NCBI GenBank assembly: GCA_025355995.1
Contig: JANXYQ010000076.1
Coordinates: 62,001 to 126,000 of the forward strand
Direction of reading: 5' to 3'
Length of the DNA: 64,000 nucleotides
Source: Spirochaetaceae bacterium
GTDB taxonomy: Bacteria > Spirochaetota > Spirochaetia > Treponematales > Rectinemataceae
Under the pieces are notes generated by a model. That model made no database searches. It was not told the origin of the DNA and saw nothing but the letters and a program-made list of their open reading frames with translations. Shown here piece by piece: positions 14,711 to 23,645 of this stretch. The translations under genes and the position numbers were made by a program. The stretch's first letter is position 1. Every line of letters starts with the position of its first letter.

Positions 14711-15781
14711 ATGGAAGGACTCGTCCTCTTCGGCACGAACAACCTCTTCTCGATCCTCTGCGAGGATGGGGAGAGGCGCCTGTGCGCCATCAAGGGCAAG
14801 CGCATCAAGGACATGACCGGCGAGTACAACTCCCTCGCCGCCGGCGACGAGGTGGAGCTCTCGCCGGTCATCGACGAGCGCCCCGACGGCGCTCGACCCG
14901 ACTTGGCGGGTCGAGGGATGATCACCGCCCTGAGGCCAAGGCGCAACGTCTTCGGGCGCTACAACGAGAAGGGCAGGGCGAAGCAGTCCATAGCCGCCAA
15001 CGTGGACCTCGTCGTCTGCGTAGCGTCGCCGGCGTTCCCGCCCTTCAGGCCGCGCTTCGTGGATCGGGTGGCCATACTCGCGGAGGCGGCCCACGTTCCC
15101 CTCCTCATCGCCCTCAATAAATTCGACCTCGGGACGGACGACGAGACCGAGGCGAGGCTGCAGCTCTACGAGGAGCTCGGCTACGGCATACTCAGATGCT
15201 CAGCGTCGACAGGCCTGAACGTGGATTCCCTGCTCGAGCGGCTACGGGGCAAGACCTCGGTCTTCGCCGGCCATTCGGGCGTGGGCAAGTCGAGCCTCCT
15301 CAACGCCATCGAGCCCGGGCTCGGGCGCAGGACGGGGAAGATATCCGAGAAGTACGCTCGGGGCAAGCATACGACCACGATGGCCGAGCTCGTCGTCATG
15401 GGCGGCGCCACGCGCATCATAGATACCCCAGGAGTGCGGCGCCTCGCGTTGCGCGGCATCGAGCCGGGCGAGCTCGACGCCTATTTCCCGGAGCTCAAGA
15501 ACCTGTCCCCGCTGTGCGAGTTCGGCCTCTCCTGCACGCACAGCGACGAGTCCGGGTGCCGCATCATCCGCGCCGTCGAGGAGGGGCTCGTGCACGAGGA
15601 TCGCTACGAAAGTTACTTGAGGGTCCGCTGCGAGCTCGAGGCGAACGCCGGGTACGCGGCTAAAGAGGGCCGCGGCGCGGGTCGCGGGTCCGGCGTCAGG
15701 CGAGGCGACGGGGCGCGGAAGATCGCGCGTTTCCATGGCGGGGGCAAGGGCCGCGGCGAGGATGGGGGCGAGGATGACTGA
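14711..15781 (+). CDS. rsgA: Ribosome small-subunit biogenesis GTPase RsgA
   Basis: A 356-residue circularly permuted GTPase. An OB-fold N-terminus is followed by motifs in permuted order: G4 NKFD (about 136), then G1 GHSGVGKSS (about 190), a threonine-rich switch I (KHTTTM) and G3 DTPG (about 239). The C-terminal zinc finger is CEFGLSCTHSDESGC (about 275). RsgA checks and matures the 30S decoding centre. The last about 35 residues are Gly/Arg-rich and low complexity. The 3' end overlaps mutS2 by 8 bp. Confidence 0.95.
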   Translation: MEGLVLFGTNNLFSILCEDGERRLCAIKGKRIKDMTGEYNSLAAGDEVELSPVIDERPDGARPDLAGRGMITALRPRRNVFGRYNEKGRAKQSIAANVDLVVCVASPAFPPFRPRFVDRVAILAEAAHVPLLIALNKFDLGTDDETEARLQLYEELGYGILRCSASTGLNVDSLLERLRGKTSVFAGHSGVGKSSLLNAIEPGLGRRTGKISEKYARGKHTTTMAELVVMGGATRIIDTPGVRRLALRGIEPGELDAYFPELKNLSPLCEFGLSCTHSDESGCRIIRAVEEGLVHEDRYESYLRVRCELEANAGYAAKEGRGAGRGSGVRRGDGARKIARFHGGGKGRGEDGGEDD

Positions 15782-18218
15782 CGAGCGTACGCTCAGGCTA
15801 TTGGAGTTCGCGAGGATCCGCGAGGACGTCGCCGGCTACTGCCTCTCCGAGGAAGGCCGCGGGGCCCTGCTCTCGGAGCTGCCGCGGCTCGAGGGCGAGG
15901 ACGTCGCGGCCCTCAAGTCCCGCGTCTCGGCCCTCCTCGGTCTCTTCCAGGAGAACCGGGATCCGCCGGAGATGTCCTTTCCCGAGATCTCGGGGCCGGC
16001 CAAGGCAGTCTCGAAGCGGGGCTCCGCCCTCGAGATGGCCGAGCTCTACGCCCTCGGCTCCTGGGCCCAATCCTACTCGGCCTTCGTCTCGTTCATGAAG
16101 GGAGCGGAGGAGCGTGGCCCCTCGCTCGGCCTCTCGTCGGCCCCCGACCTGCTGCCCGCCGAACGGATCGTCTTCAGGGTACTCAACAAGGACGGGACCC
16201 TGCGCGACCTGCCGGAGCTGCGGGAGGCGCGGTCGAGGATATCCCGGATCAACCGGGACATCCTCGCGATCACCGACTCCTACTACAAGGACCAGGACCT
16301 GAGGTCCATGCTCCAGGCCGACGAGCCGACTCAGCGGGATGGCCGCACCGTCCTCCCCGTCAAGGTGAATTTCAAGGGCAGGGTGAGGGGCATCGTGCAC
16401 GAGGTCTCGGCGACCGGCCAGACCGTCTTCATCGAGCCGGAGGAGCTCGTGCTGAAGAACAACGAGCTCATCCAGGAGGAGGCGCGCTACCGCCAGGAGC
16501 TCCTCCGGGTGCTCAGGGACGCGACCGAGAGGCTCTTCGAGCAGTCGGCGGCCATCGATGCGGCGAGGTCCCTCGTCGCGGCCCTGGACGGCGTCTACGC
16601 GCGCTCCCGCCACGCCCGGGTAGGGGGCCTGTGCCTGGCTCGCGACCTTCCCTCGGGCTTCGTCCTCCGGAAGGCGCGTCATCCCCTCATCGGAGCGAAG
16701 GCGGTGCCCATCGACGTCGAGCTGCCCGAGGGGACGCGGACCCTCATCGTCACCGGCCCCAACACTGGAGGCAAGACGGTCACGCTCAAGACCATCGGCC
16801 TCCTCGCGCTCATGAACCAGTTCGGCCTCGGCGTGCCGGCCGCTCCGGAGACCGGCTTCGCGACCTTCGACTCGGTATGCGCGGACATTGGCGACGAGCA
16901 GTCGATAGACCAGTCCCTCTCGACCTTCTCGGGCCACATCCGCGTGATCGGCGGCATCGTCGGCGCCGCGACCGCCCACAGCCTCGTCCTCCTCGACGAA
17001 CTCGGCTCGGGGACGGATCCCGAGGAGGGCTGCGCCGTCGCGATGAGCCTCCTCGATTGCTTCATCGAGCGCGGCTGCCTCACGGTGCTCACGACCCACC
17101 ACGGGATACTGAAGAACTACGGCTACTCGAGGCCGGCCTGCCTCAACGCTTCGATGGACTTCGACAAGAACAGCCTGTCGCCGACCTACCGCATACTGAT
17201 GGGAGTCCCGGGGGAGAGCCGGGCCCTCGAGATCGCCTCCAAGAACGGGCTGCCCGCGTCCATCGTGACGGGAGCCCGCAAGTACCTGGCCGAAGAGAGG
17301 GCGGACGTCAGCGAGCTCATCAAGGGGCTCACCGAGAAGCACCGGGAGCTGGAGGACATCGAGGCCGACAGGCGCAAGCGCCTGCGCGAAGCCAAAGAAG
17401 CCCAGAGGAAGGCTGACCTGGGATCCCTCCGCGTGAGGCAGAAGGAGCTCGAGCTTCGCGAGCGTGGCGTCTCCGACCTTCGCAAGCTCCTGAGCGAAAG
17501 CCGCAAGACCCTCGAGAATCTCGTCAAGGATATCCGAGAGGGCGAGCTGACCCCCGAGAAGACGAGGGGAGTAAAGGATTTCCTCTCCGCGCTCGCCGGC
17601 GAGGTCGGTCGGGAGGATGCCCAGCTCGAGCTCGCGAAGGCCAAACCGCCCCGGGCTTCCGGATGCGGAGAGGCGGAGGAGGAGGAAGATATCGGCCTTC
17701 CGCCCGGCGAGCGCGCATCGCGCCGCGGCGCCGACCTCCGCGCGGGAGTCGTTGCGAAGGCGCTCGAGGTCGCGGAAGGCGCCCAGGTGCTCATCGGGGC
17801 CGGGCGCAAGCGGGGGCTGGTCATTCGCAGGGCGAAGAAGGGGTATTGGGTCGTGGAGACCGAATCGGTCCGGCTGACGATCCCCGAGGGAGAACTCCAG
17901 CCCGCCCCGGACGCGCCCGCGACCAAGACCCAGGTGCAGGTGGAGCTGGCATCCCTGGGAGAGGGCGGGACGAGGGCCGTCTTCGAGCTCGACCTGCGCG
18001 GCTATCGCCTGGCTGCCGCCGTCGACGCGGTGGAAAAGCAGGTGGACGCGGCATCCCTCCAGGGCCTGTCCATGTTCCAGATCCTGCATGGCACCGGCGA
18101 GGGTGTCCTGGGCAAGGGCGTCCACGAGTACCTGCGCAATCACCCCGCCGTCGCGGATTACCACTTCGCGCGTCCGGAAGAGGGCGGCTACGGGAAAACT
18201 ATAGTTAGGCTCAAGTAA
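15774..18218 (+). CDS. mutS2: Endonuclease MutS2
   Basis: An 814-residue MutS-family ATPase lacking the mismatch-binding domain I. Core and clamp helices come first, then the ATPase with Walker A GPNTGGKTVT (about 330) and Walker B LLDELGSGTDPEEG (about 410). A long coiled coil (residues about 505-625) and a C-terminal Smr domain follow, with LDLRGY and HGTGEGVL as the nuclease signature. Smr-bearing MutS2 suppresses recombination and, in other bacteria, splits collided ribosomes. The start at 15774 is preferred over one 13 codons upstream whose extra residues are Ala/Arg filler. The stop overlaps the convergent SpsE-like gene by 8 bp. Confidence 0.96.
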   Translation: MTDERTLRLLEFARIREDVAGYCLSEEGRGALLSELPRLEGEDVAALKSRVSALLGLFQENRDPPEMSFPEISGPAKAVSKRGSALEMAELYALGSWAQSYSAFVSFMKGAEERGPSLGLSSAPDLLPAERIVFRVLNKDGTLRDLPELREARSRISRINRDILAITDSYYKDQDLRSMLQADEPTQRDGRTVLPVKVNFKGRVRGIVHEVSATGQTVFIEPEELVLKNNELIQEEARYRQELLRVLRDATERLFEQSAAIDAARSLVAALDGVYARSRHARVGGLCLARDLPSGFVLRKARHPLIGAKAVPIDVELPEGTRTLIVTGPNTGGKTVTLKTIGLLALMNQFGLGVPAAPETGFATFDSVCADIGDEQSIDQSLSTFSGHIRVIGGIVGAATAHSLVLLDELGSGTDPEEGCAVAMSLLDCFIERGCLTVLTTHHGILKNYGYSRPACLNASMDFDKNSLSPTYRILMGVPGESRALEIASKNGLPASIVTGARKYLAEERADVSELIKGLTEKHRELEDIEADRRKRLREAKEAQRKADLGSLRVRQKELELRERGVSDLRKLLSESRKTLENLVKDIREGELTPEKTRGVKDFLSALAGEVGREDAQLELAKAKPPRASGCGEAEEEEDIGLPPGERASRRGADLRAGVVAKALEVAEGAQVLIGAGRKRGLVIRRAKKGYWVVETESVRLTIPEGELQPAPDAPATKTQVQVELASLGEGGTRAVFELDLRGYRLAAAVDAVEKQVDAASLQGLSMFQILHGTGEGVLGKGVHEYLRNHPAVADYHFARPEEGGYGKTIVRLK

Positions 18219-19353
18219 CGCGGCCACCCAGGTCCGCCCACTCCACGCCCTCCCCCGAGGGGATATCCCTAGCCGCGCGGCGGCCGATCAGCCTCGGCAG
18301 GAGCTCGGGATCCAGGCCCGGTCTCAGGACCTTCTCGGTGCGGAGGATGGCCAGGTTTTCCGCGTCGAAGGCCTCGCCGGCCTCGATGTCGCGCATCGCG
18401 TGGATCGAGCGGTTCGTCCGGTGGTAATTGGCGGCCTCGCTCGGGGCGAGGCGCTTGACGCCGTCGCCGAGGGTCGACTCGACCGCGGCCATCCCGAATT
18501 CGTCGGAGAGTCCCTCGATCAGCTCCGCAGCGTCCATCGACTGGGCGAGGCGCACCCTTCGGGTCATTTCGGCGAAGTCCGCGGGAGGGAGGGCGATGGG
18601 GTCGTCGAGGCCGGGATCGTCACGCGAGAGGCAGATATGCTTCTCTACGATGGAGCCCCCCGCGGCTATCGACAGGGCGGGCACGAGGACGGGGTCCAGC
18701 GAATGGTCGGAAACGCCGACGGGAAGGCCGAGCAGGGCGCCCAGGCTCCTCAGCAGGCGGAGGTTGTAATCGGAGGCCGGGGCGGGATAGGCGGTCACGC
18801 AGTGGAGCAGCGCGACGCCGGGAGCCTTGCCACCGCGGGTTTGGCCGCCGGCGAAGCGGCGCAGGGCCCGGTCTATGTCGGACAGGGTCGACACCCCGCC
18901 GGAGAGGATGATGGGCAGCCCGTAGGATGCCATCTCGTCGAGCAGGGGGAAATGGTTGAGTTCCGGGCTGGCGACCTTCATCGCCAGGCATCCCAGCCTC
19001 CGTAAAAGGCGGGCGCTTCGAAGGCCGAAGGGCGTACAGAGGAAGAGGAGCCCCAGGGCCTCGACGCTTGCCTTGATCTCCCCGTAGAAATCCTCGTCCT
19101 CCTCGAGCTCGAGGAAACGGTCGTAGAGGGCGGTAGGCCCCCCGGGCAGAGGCACGAAGCCGGTGTTCGGATGGATTATCTCGTCGGCGAAGACGCATTG
19201 GAATTTAGCGCAGTCGGCCCCCGATTCGGCGGCGGCGGCGGCGAGCTCCTTCGCCTTCGCGAGGGATCCGCCGTGCCCCGTGCCTATCTCGGCTATGACC
19301 AACGCGTTGCCCGAGCCGTATCCCTTGCCGCCGATGGAAAGACTGCCGGACAT
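18211..19353 (-). CDS. NeuB/SpsE-type sialic-acid-like sugar synthase
   Basis: A 380-residue protein. The N-terminal TIM barrel starts VIAEIGTGHGGSLAKAKELA, typical of NeuB (PEP-dependent condensation giving N-acetylneuraminate, legionaminate or pseudaminate). It continues with AKFQ and SDHSLDP. The last about 65 residues form an SAF/antifreeze-like domain (RSIHAMRDIEAGEAF). No other nonulosonate gene is in view, so the exact sugar is unknown; glycosylation of flagellin is one known use in treponemes. The ATG at 19353 has GGAG 5 nt upstream. Divergent from the small Cys protein and convergent with mutS2. Confidence 0.85.
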   Translation of the reverse strand: MSGSLSIGGKGYGSGNALVIAEIGTGHGGSLAKAKELAAAAAESGADCAKFQCVFADEIIHPNTGFVPLPGGPTALYDRFLELEEDEDFYGEIKASVEALGLLFLCTPFGLRSARLLRRLGCLAMKVASPELNHFPLLDEMASYGLPIILSGGVSTLSDIDRALRRFAGGQTRGGKAPGVALLHCVTAYPAPASDYNLRLLRSLGALLGLPVGVSDHSLDPVLVPALSIAAGGSIVEKHICLSRDDPGLDDPIALPPADFAEMTRRVRLAQSMDAAELIEGLSDEFGMAAVESTLGDGVKRLAPSEAANYHRTNRSIHAMRDIEAGEAFDAENLAILRTEKVLRPGLDPELLPRLIGRRAARDIPSGEGVEWADLGGRVT

Positions 19354-19375
19354 ATGCGCTCCGTATCGTATCCGC

Positions 19376-19404
19376 TTGCGCGCGGGCGCGCGTTGAGATA
19401 TCAT
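19376..19404 (+). promoter_or_regulatory. Promoter of the small Cys protein gene
   Basis: TTGCGC, 17 nt, TATCAT, about 37 nt before the ATG. Confidence 0.5.
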
Positions 19405-19440
19405 AGCATTACGGTAGCGCCTAATGCAAAGGAGAACCGA

Positions 19441-19677
19441 ATGGAAGTCAATTACTGCGATGTCTGCAAGAAGGCTGTTGAGAATCCCATCCCTACGAGG
19501 ACCTTCTTCCGCGTAGCCGATATCGACATCTGCGAGTCTTGCAAGGATGATCTTGACGTGGCGATCAAGCACACCGTCCGCGGGAAGCAGCCCTTCGATT
19601 TCGGCTGGTACGACGAGTATTCGATGAAGGTCCTCAGGGAGGGCGTCCAAAAGGGCAAGATCCTGCTCAAGCGCTGA
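19441..19677 (+). CDS. 78-residue two-knuckle zinc protein
   Basis: MEVNYCDVCKKAVENPIPTR opens a protein with CDVC (residue 6) and CESC (about 37), likely one zinc site, followed by a hydrophilic C-terminus with FDFGWYDEYS. AAAGGAG lies 6 nt before the ATG, with its own promoter and a terminator, so it is a monocistronic gene. I cannot assign a function. Confidence 0.8.
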   Translation: MEVNYCDVCKKAVENPIPTRTFFRVADIDICESCKDDLDVAIKHTVRGKQPFDFGWYDEYSMKVLREGVQKGKILLKR

Positions 19678-19710
19678 AGACAACGGTCCTGCGCGTTTTT
19701 CTCTCCTGCG

Positions 19711-19738
19711 AATAGGCCCTTCACGGGCCTATTTTGCT
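19711..19738 (+). terminator. Intrinsic terminator after the Cys protein
   Basis: AATAGGCCC, TTCAC loop, GGGCCTATT, then TTGCTT. Confidence 0.75.
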
Positions 19739-19842
19739 TATCCGTCGCTTTCTCGCGGCTGCGGACCCTGCTCCGCGGGCTCTTCAAAATACCGCGAAAT
19801 CTTCTTATTCTTTCTACCGAAACGTCGTAAAGCGCCCTATAG

Positions 19843-19872
19843 TTGACAGTATTTCCGGCTCCGTGCTATCTT
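19843..19872 (+). promoter_or_regulatory. Promoter of yebC-ruvC
   Basis: TTGACA, 18 nt, TATCTT; the SD AAGGAG and ATG follow about 20-30 nt later. Confidence 0.75.
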
Positions 19873-19902
19873 TTTTCGGCACAACGAGCGCAAGGAGTTT
19901 AC

Positions 19903-20640
19903 ATGTCCGGCCACAGTAAATGGGCGACGATAAAGCACAAGAAAGGGGCATTGGACGCAAAGCGCGGCCAGATGTTCACGAAGCTGATCAAGGAAATATC
20001 CATCGCGGCCAGGATGGGCGGCGGTGATGCCGAGGGCAACCCGCGCCTCCGTACGGCCGTGCTCAAGGCCCGCGCGGCGAACATGCCCAAGGACAATATA
20101 GACCGAGCGATCAAGAAGGGAGCGGGCGAGCTCGAGGGCGTCAATTACGAGGAGCTCGTTTACGAGGCCTACGCGCCGGGGGGCGGCGCCCTCCTCATCG
20201 AGGTGCTGACCGAGAATAAGAACCGCGCGGCCGCCGAGATCCGCAACATCTTCACGAAGGCGGGATCCAATCTCGGCACTACCGGCTCGGTCGCCTATCT
20301 ATTCAAGCGCAAGGGCGTCCTTTCCTACGACGGCGAGAAGTACACGGAGGACAAGATCATGGAGGCCGCGCTCGAGGCCGGCGCCGACGACGTCCAGGAC
20401 GAGGACGGCGAGCTGGTGGTATATACCGCGCCCGACGCCTTCGAGACCGTCCTCAACGCCATGAACAAGGGCGGCTTCGAAACCGACGGCGCCGAGATCT
20501 CCATGGTTCCCGACACCTACGTCGTACCCGACAAGGACAACGCCGCCAAGGTCCAGAGGCTCATCGATAGGCTCGAGGAGTGCGAGGACGTCCAAAACGT
20601 CTATCATAATGTCGAGCTCCCCGAGGCACTCGACGAGTAA
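19903..20640 (+). CDS. yebC: YebC/PmpR family protein (TACO1 family)
   Basis: A 245-residue protein with the diagnostic start MSGHSKWATIKHKKG, the NMPKDNIDRAIKKG motif and three alpha/beta domains. Members have been described as DNA-binding regulators and, for the YebC/TACO1 group, as factors that help ribosomes through proline-rich stretches. AAGGAG lies 7 nt before the ATG. ruvC follows 45 nt later, a pairing common in many bacteria. Confidence 0.95.
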   Translation: MSGHSKWATIKHKKGALDAKRGQMFTKLIKEISIAARMGGGDAEGNPRLRTAVLKARAANMPKDNIDRAIKKGAGELEGVNYEELVYEAYAPGGGALLIEVLTENKNRAAAEIRNIFTKAGSNLGTTGSVAYLFKRKGVLSYDGEKYTEDKIMEAALEAGADDVQDEDGELVVYTAPDAFETVLNAMNKGGFETDGAEISMVPDTYVVPDKDNAAKVQRLIDRLEECEDVQNVYHNVELPEALDE

Positions 20641-20685
20641 ACGCGGCGAGAAGCCGCGCGAAGGGCCGGGCCGAGGGCGAGCCGC

Positions 20686-21201
20686 ATGAAGCGGGTCGCC
20701 TCCGGCCCGGCCCTTCGCATTCTCGGCATCGATCCCGGCCTTGCCTCGGTCGGCTACGGCGTCATCGAAAGCTCGGGCGGGAGGCTCCGCCACCTGGACC
20801 ACGGATGCATCCTGACTCGGAAGGAGGAGGATACCGGCAGGCGGCTGCTCACGATTTTCGCGGCCGTCTCGGACCTCATCGAGGAATGGGCTCCCGCCGT
20901 CGCGGCCATGGAAAGCCTCTATTTCTGGAAGAACGTCAGCTCCGCGCTGCCGGTCGCCGAGGCCAAGGGAGTGATACGCCTGGCTTTCGCGCGCGCATCG
21001 GTCGACCTGGTGGAATACAGCCCGACCGCGATCAAGCAGGCGGTATCGGGATCGGCCCGAGCGGAGAAGGACCAGGTCCAGCAGATGGTACGGCTCATCC
21101 TCGGTCTGGGGGAGATACCCAAGCCCGACCACGCCGCGGACGCCCTGGCGGCGGCGATCTGCCGCTCCAACCACGAGGGGCCGCTGGCCGGCTTGGCTTA
21201 G
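20686..21201 (+). CDS. ruvC: Holliday-junction resolvase RuvC
   Basis: A 171-residue RNase H-fold endonuclease. Catalytic acids are visible: D16 in LGIDPG, E76 in AMESLYF, D148 and D152 in KPDHAADALA. It cuts Holliday junctions as a dimer together with RuvAB, whose genes lie about 35 kb away in this same window. The N-terminal six residues before ALRILGID are an extension; a start further in is not available. Probably co-transcribed with yebC. Confidence 0.95.
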   Translation: MKRVASGPALRILGIDPGLASVGYGVIESSGGRLRHLDHGCILTRKEEDTGRRLLTIFAAVSDLIEEWAPAVAAMESLYFWKNVSSALPVAEAKGVIRLAFARASVDLVEYSPTAIKQAVSGSARAEKDQVQQMVRLILGLGEIPKPDHAADALAAAICRSNHEGPLAGLA

Positions 21202-21265
21202 CTCTTGCGTCCTGCTCCCTATGGCGGCTACACTTATGGCAAAAGTTGCGGCTCGAGGGGCGGAC

Positions 21266-22477
21266 ATGGACACGAACCCGGCTACTAAGACCGACATTTC
21301 ATCCATCGCCGAGAAAAACCGGATCGCGAAGCGGATGGCCGAAGCCTTGAACCAGCGCGACGGATTCCTCCTCATCGGCCATCGCAATCCGGACGAGGAC
21401 TGCGTCGCGGCCATGGTCGCGTTCGGTCTCCTGGCCAGCAAGCTCAACAAGGCCGTCTCGATATATATCCGCGGGAACGTGCATGAGCAGTTTTCCTATC
21501 TCCTCAACATCTGCACCTACAACGCCATCGCGATAATCCGCGACGACGATGCGATACCCGCGGGGATCCAGGCGGTGGTCGCCCTCGATACGCCCAAGCC
21601 CGAAATGCTCGAGATGAGCGAGGGCGCGCGGAAGATCGTCGCGGACCCCGAAGTGCTCAAGATGGAGGTGGATCATCACCTCGGCGCCGATTCCGCCTAC
21701 TTCGGGGACCAGGGGTATAGGCTCGTCGCCGCCTCCTCCTCGGCGAGCGAGCTCGTCGGCTATCTGGCGCTGAAGATGGACGAGGACCCGCGCTACGGCT
21801 CGGGCGAGGCGGGCGGCGGGCTGCTCGCGAGGAATTTCGTCCTGGCCGTGCTGACGGGCATCATCGCGGATTCGCGCATGGGCAAGTACCTGAAGACCAA
21901 GCGGGAGAGATGGTTCTACGAACGCTTCAGTTCGCTCTTCGACCGCCTCCTGGCGCAGAAGACCGCCGTTGGATCGGGTAACTTCACTTCCAAGGAAGAG
22001 GTGTTCGAGGCGATAGTCACCCTCTCGGCCGAGGAGGAGGAGTGCTTCCGGCGCATGATGGCGGGCCGGGCGAGGCTTCCCTCGCTCGAGTACGTGATCT
22101 TGAGCGAGGCCGAGGTCGCGGCGCTTCATGATGAATACGGCGAGGATATCCTGACTTCCATCGCGAAGGCGGTAGCCGACGCCCTGGCCGAGGACTCCGG
22201 GAGGCTCGGCCTCGTCGCCTATCCCGACCATTCCTCGGTTTCCGATCTCCTGCAATTCCGGCTCAGGCGGAGCCACGCCTTCCGCGATCTCGACCTCAGG
22301 GACGTCCTCGTCGCGCTCTCGGCCGCGAACGGGGGAGGGCATCCCGGCGCCGTTGGCTTCCGCTTCGAGAAGTCAATGGCCGCCGATTCCCGCGCCTTCG
22401 CCCTGGACATCGCCGCGCGGATAGACGCCATCGCCGGTCAGGCCCATTCGGGCCTGGCTGGGGCCATTCGGGCCTGA
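21266..22477 (+). CDS. DHH-family phosphoesterase
   Basis: A 403-residue DHH/DHHA1 protein. Metal motifs are GHRNPDED (about 38), VALDT, and VDHHLG (DHH, about 136), and the C-terminal DHHA1 signature is NGGGHPGAVGF (about 370). NrnA-type members degrade nanoRNA, pAp or cyclic dinucleotides. The central about 120-residue insertion between DHH and DHHA1 is helical. The ATG at 21266 has GAGGGG about 6 nt upstream; an ATG 15 codons earlier has no SD. Its 3' end overlaps the convergent rlmN by 105 bp. Confidence 0.88.
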   Translation: MDTNPATKTDISSIAEKNRIAKRMAEALNQRDGFLLIGHRNPDEDCVAAMVAFGLLASKLNKAVSIYIRGNVHEQFSYLLNICTYNAIAIIRDDDAIPAGIQAVVALDTPKPEMLEMSEGARKIVADPEVLKMEVDHHLGADSAYFGDQGYRLVAASSSASELVGYLALKMDEDPRYGSGEAGGGLLARNFVLAVLTGIIADSRMGKYLKTKRERWFYERFSSLFDRLLAQKTAVGSGNFTSKEEVFEAIVTLSAEEEECFRRMMAGRARLPSLEYVILSEAEVAALHDEYGEDILTSIAKAVADALAEDSGRLGLVAYPDHSSVSDLLQFRLRRSHAFRDLDLRDVLVALSAANGGGHPGAVGFRFEKSMAADSRAFALDIAARIDAIAGQAHSGLAGAIRA

Positions 22478-23524
22478 CCGGGGCGCTCCTAGCTGCCCGC
22501 AGCCGGCCATGATGCTCCCACCCCTCGACGTCCGCCTCCGCACCGCGCAGCCCTCTTCCTCGAGCCATGAAGCGAAGCGCTCTATCTCCGCCTCCTCGGG
22601 GGCGCGCGCTATCGGCGAGCTCCCCGGATTGTAGGGGATGAGGTTGACCAGGCAGCGCCCGACGCGAGCGCAGAAGGCTGCGGCCTCCCGAGCGTCCGTA
22701 CGAGAATCATTGAGGCCGGGCAGAAGGCACCAGTTGACCCCGAGGACGAAATTGCGCCGCATCGGGTAGGCTGCCAGGGATGAGGCCAGGCCCGACAGCC
22801 CGAGCCCGCGGTTTATCGGCATGAGGGCGTCCCTCTTCTCGTCGTTGCCCGCGTTGAGGCTTATCGAAAGGTTGAGCCGCTTGAGGCCCAGGGCGCGGAG
22901 GGCCTCGATGCCGCCCCCGGGCCCGCAGGTACAGAGCGTGATCCGCTCCATCGAGAAGCCCAGCCCGCGCGAGTCGCCGAGTATGCACACCGCGCGCGCC
23001 ACTTCGCTCAGATTGTCCAGGCATTCGCCCATGCCCATGAATACGACGTTGCCGCAATCCCAGCCCAACGAAACCCTCGCGGTGAGCACCTGTGCGACTA
23101 TCTCGGCGGCGGCGAGATTCCGCTTGAGCCCCGACCTGCCCGTCTCGCAGAAGGCGCAGGCCATCCTGCAGCCGAGCTGCGACGAGACGCAGATCGTGGA
23201 CTTGCCGCCGCGGCCGCCGGGCATGGGGATGCGGACGCATTCGATCTCCCCGCCGTCCGCCAGGCCGAATACGGCTTTCTCGGCGCCGTCCTCGCCTCCC
23301 TCTCTCGCTACCCGCAGGACTCGGAGGAGCCGCAGATCGAAGCGCTCGCGCCAGGCCGATTCGGAGCGGGGGGAGAGTCCCAGGCCGGCGAGGTCTAGCA
23401 GCCCCTTCTCGTAGGCCCGGGAATATATTTGCCCGGCGAGGCCCGCCCCCGAGGGCAGGATGCGGGAGGCGACATCGCCGAGCTCCTGGGAACTTAGTCC
23501 GAGCAGGTCTATCGGTTCTTCCAC
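22373..23524 (-). CDS. rlmN: 23S rRNA/tRNA adenine-C2 methyltransferase RlmN (Cfr/RlmN family)
   Basis: A 383-residue radical SAM enzyme. It has the cluster motif CRMACAFC (about 119), NVVFMGMGECLDN, and the methyl-carrying cysteine in MAGCGQL (about residue 343). It makes m2A2503 in 23S rRNA and m2A37 in some tRNAs. RlmN normally ends soon after the CGQL motif; here about 35 extra low-complexity residues (PNGPSQARMGLTGDG...) run into the convergent DHH gene. GTG start without SD; a TTGCCG-18-TAGACT promoter ends 9 nt upstream, so the leader would be about 3 nt. Confidence 0.92.
   Translation of the reverse strand: MEEPIDLLGLSSQELGDVASRILPSGAGLAGQIYSRAYEKGLLDLAGLGLSPRSESAWRERFDLRLLRVLRVAREGGEDGAEKAVFGLADGGEIECVRIPMPGGRGGKSTICVSSQLGCRMACAFCETGRSGLKRNLAAAEIVAQVLTARVSLGWDCGNVVFMGMGECLDNLSEVARAVCILGDSRGLGFSMERITLCTCGPGGGIEALRALGLKRLNLSISLNAGNDEKRDALMPINRGLGLSGLASSLAAYPMRRNFVLGVNWCLLPGLNDSRTDAREAAAFCARVGRCLVNLIPYNPGSSPIARAPEEAEIERFASWLEEEGCAVRRRTSRGGSIMAGCGQLGAPRSGPNGPSQARMGLTGDGVYPRGDVQGEGAGIGGH
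22436..22479. terminator. Nested hairpin at the convergent overlap
   Basis: GGTCAGGCCC (22436-22445) pairs with GGGCCTGACC (22470-22479). Within it an alternative CAGGCCC-ATTC-GGGCCTG stem forms. It includes the stop of the DHH gene and lies inside rlmN. There is no T tract; it may slow or end transcription from the plus strand. Confidence 0.4.
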
Positions 23525-23533
23525 GGCTCGGGC

Positions 23534-23563
23534 AGTCTAGCTTCGCCGGCCCTAGCGCGGCAA
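23534..23563 (-). promoter_or_regulatory. Promoter of rlmN
   Basis: TTGCCG (23563-23558), 18 nt, TAGACT (23539-23534). Confidence 0.5.
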
Positions 23564-23577
23564 GGATCGATTGAATA

Positions 23578-23605
23578 TTGACAGTTGCGCCATTTCCCGT
23601 ATTAT
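23578..23605 (+). promoter_or_regulatory. Promoter of the aminotransferase-aldolase-kinase operon
   Basis: TTGACA, 16 nt, TATTAT; predicted start near 23612, inside the inverted repeat that follows. Confidence 0.7.
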
Positions 23606-23608
23606 AGA

Positions 23609-23626
23609 AGTGAGCAGCCACTCACT
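23609..23626 (+). promoter_or_regulatory. Operator-like inverted repeat
   Basis: AGTGAG, six bases, CTCACT, a perfect dyad covering the predicted transcription start. The position suits a repressor. No regulator gene is adjacent. Confidence 0.5.
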
Positions 23627-23645
23627 ATTACTCCTGGAGGTTACC

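Noticed and set aside
15798-18227. Open frame of about 800 codons antisense to mutS2
   Set aside because: Codon-position shadow of a high-GC gene; sequence is Arg/Glu/Leu filler with no motif, and mutS2 on the other strand is certain.
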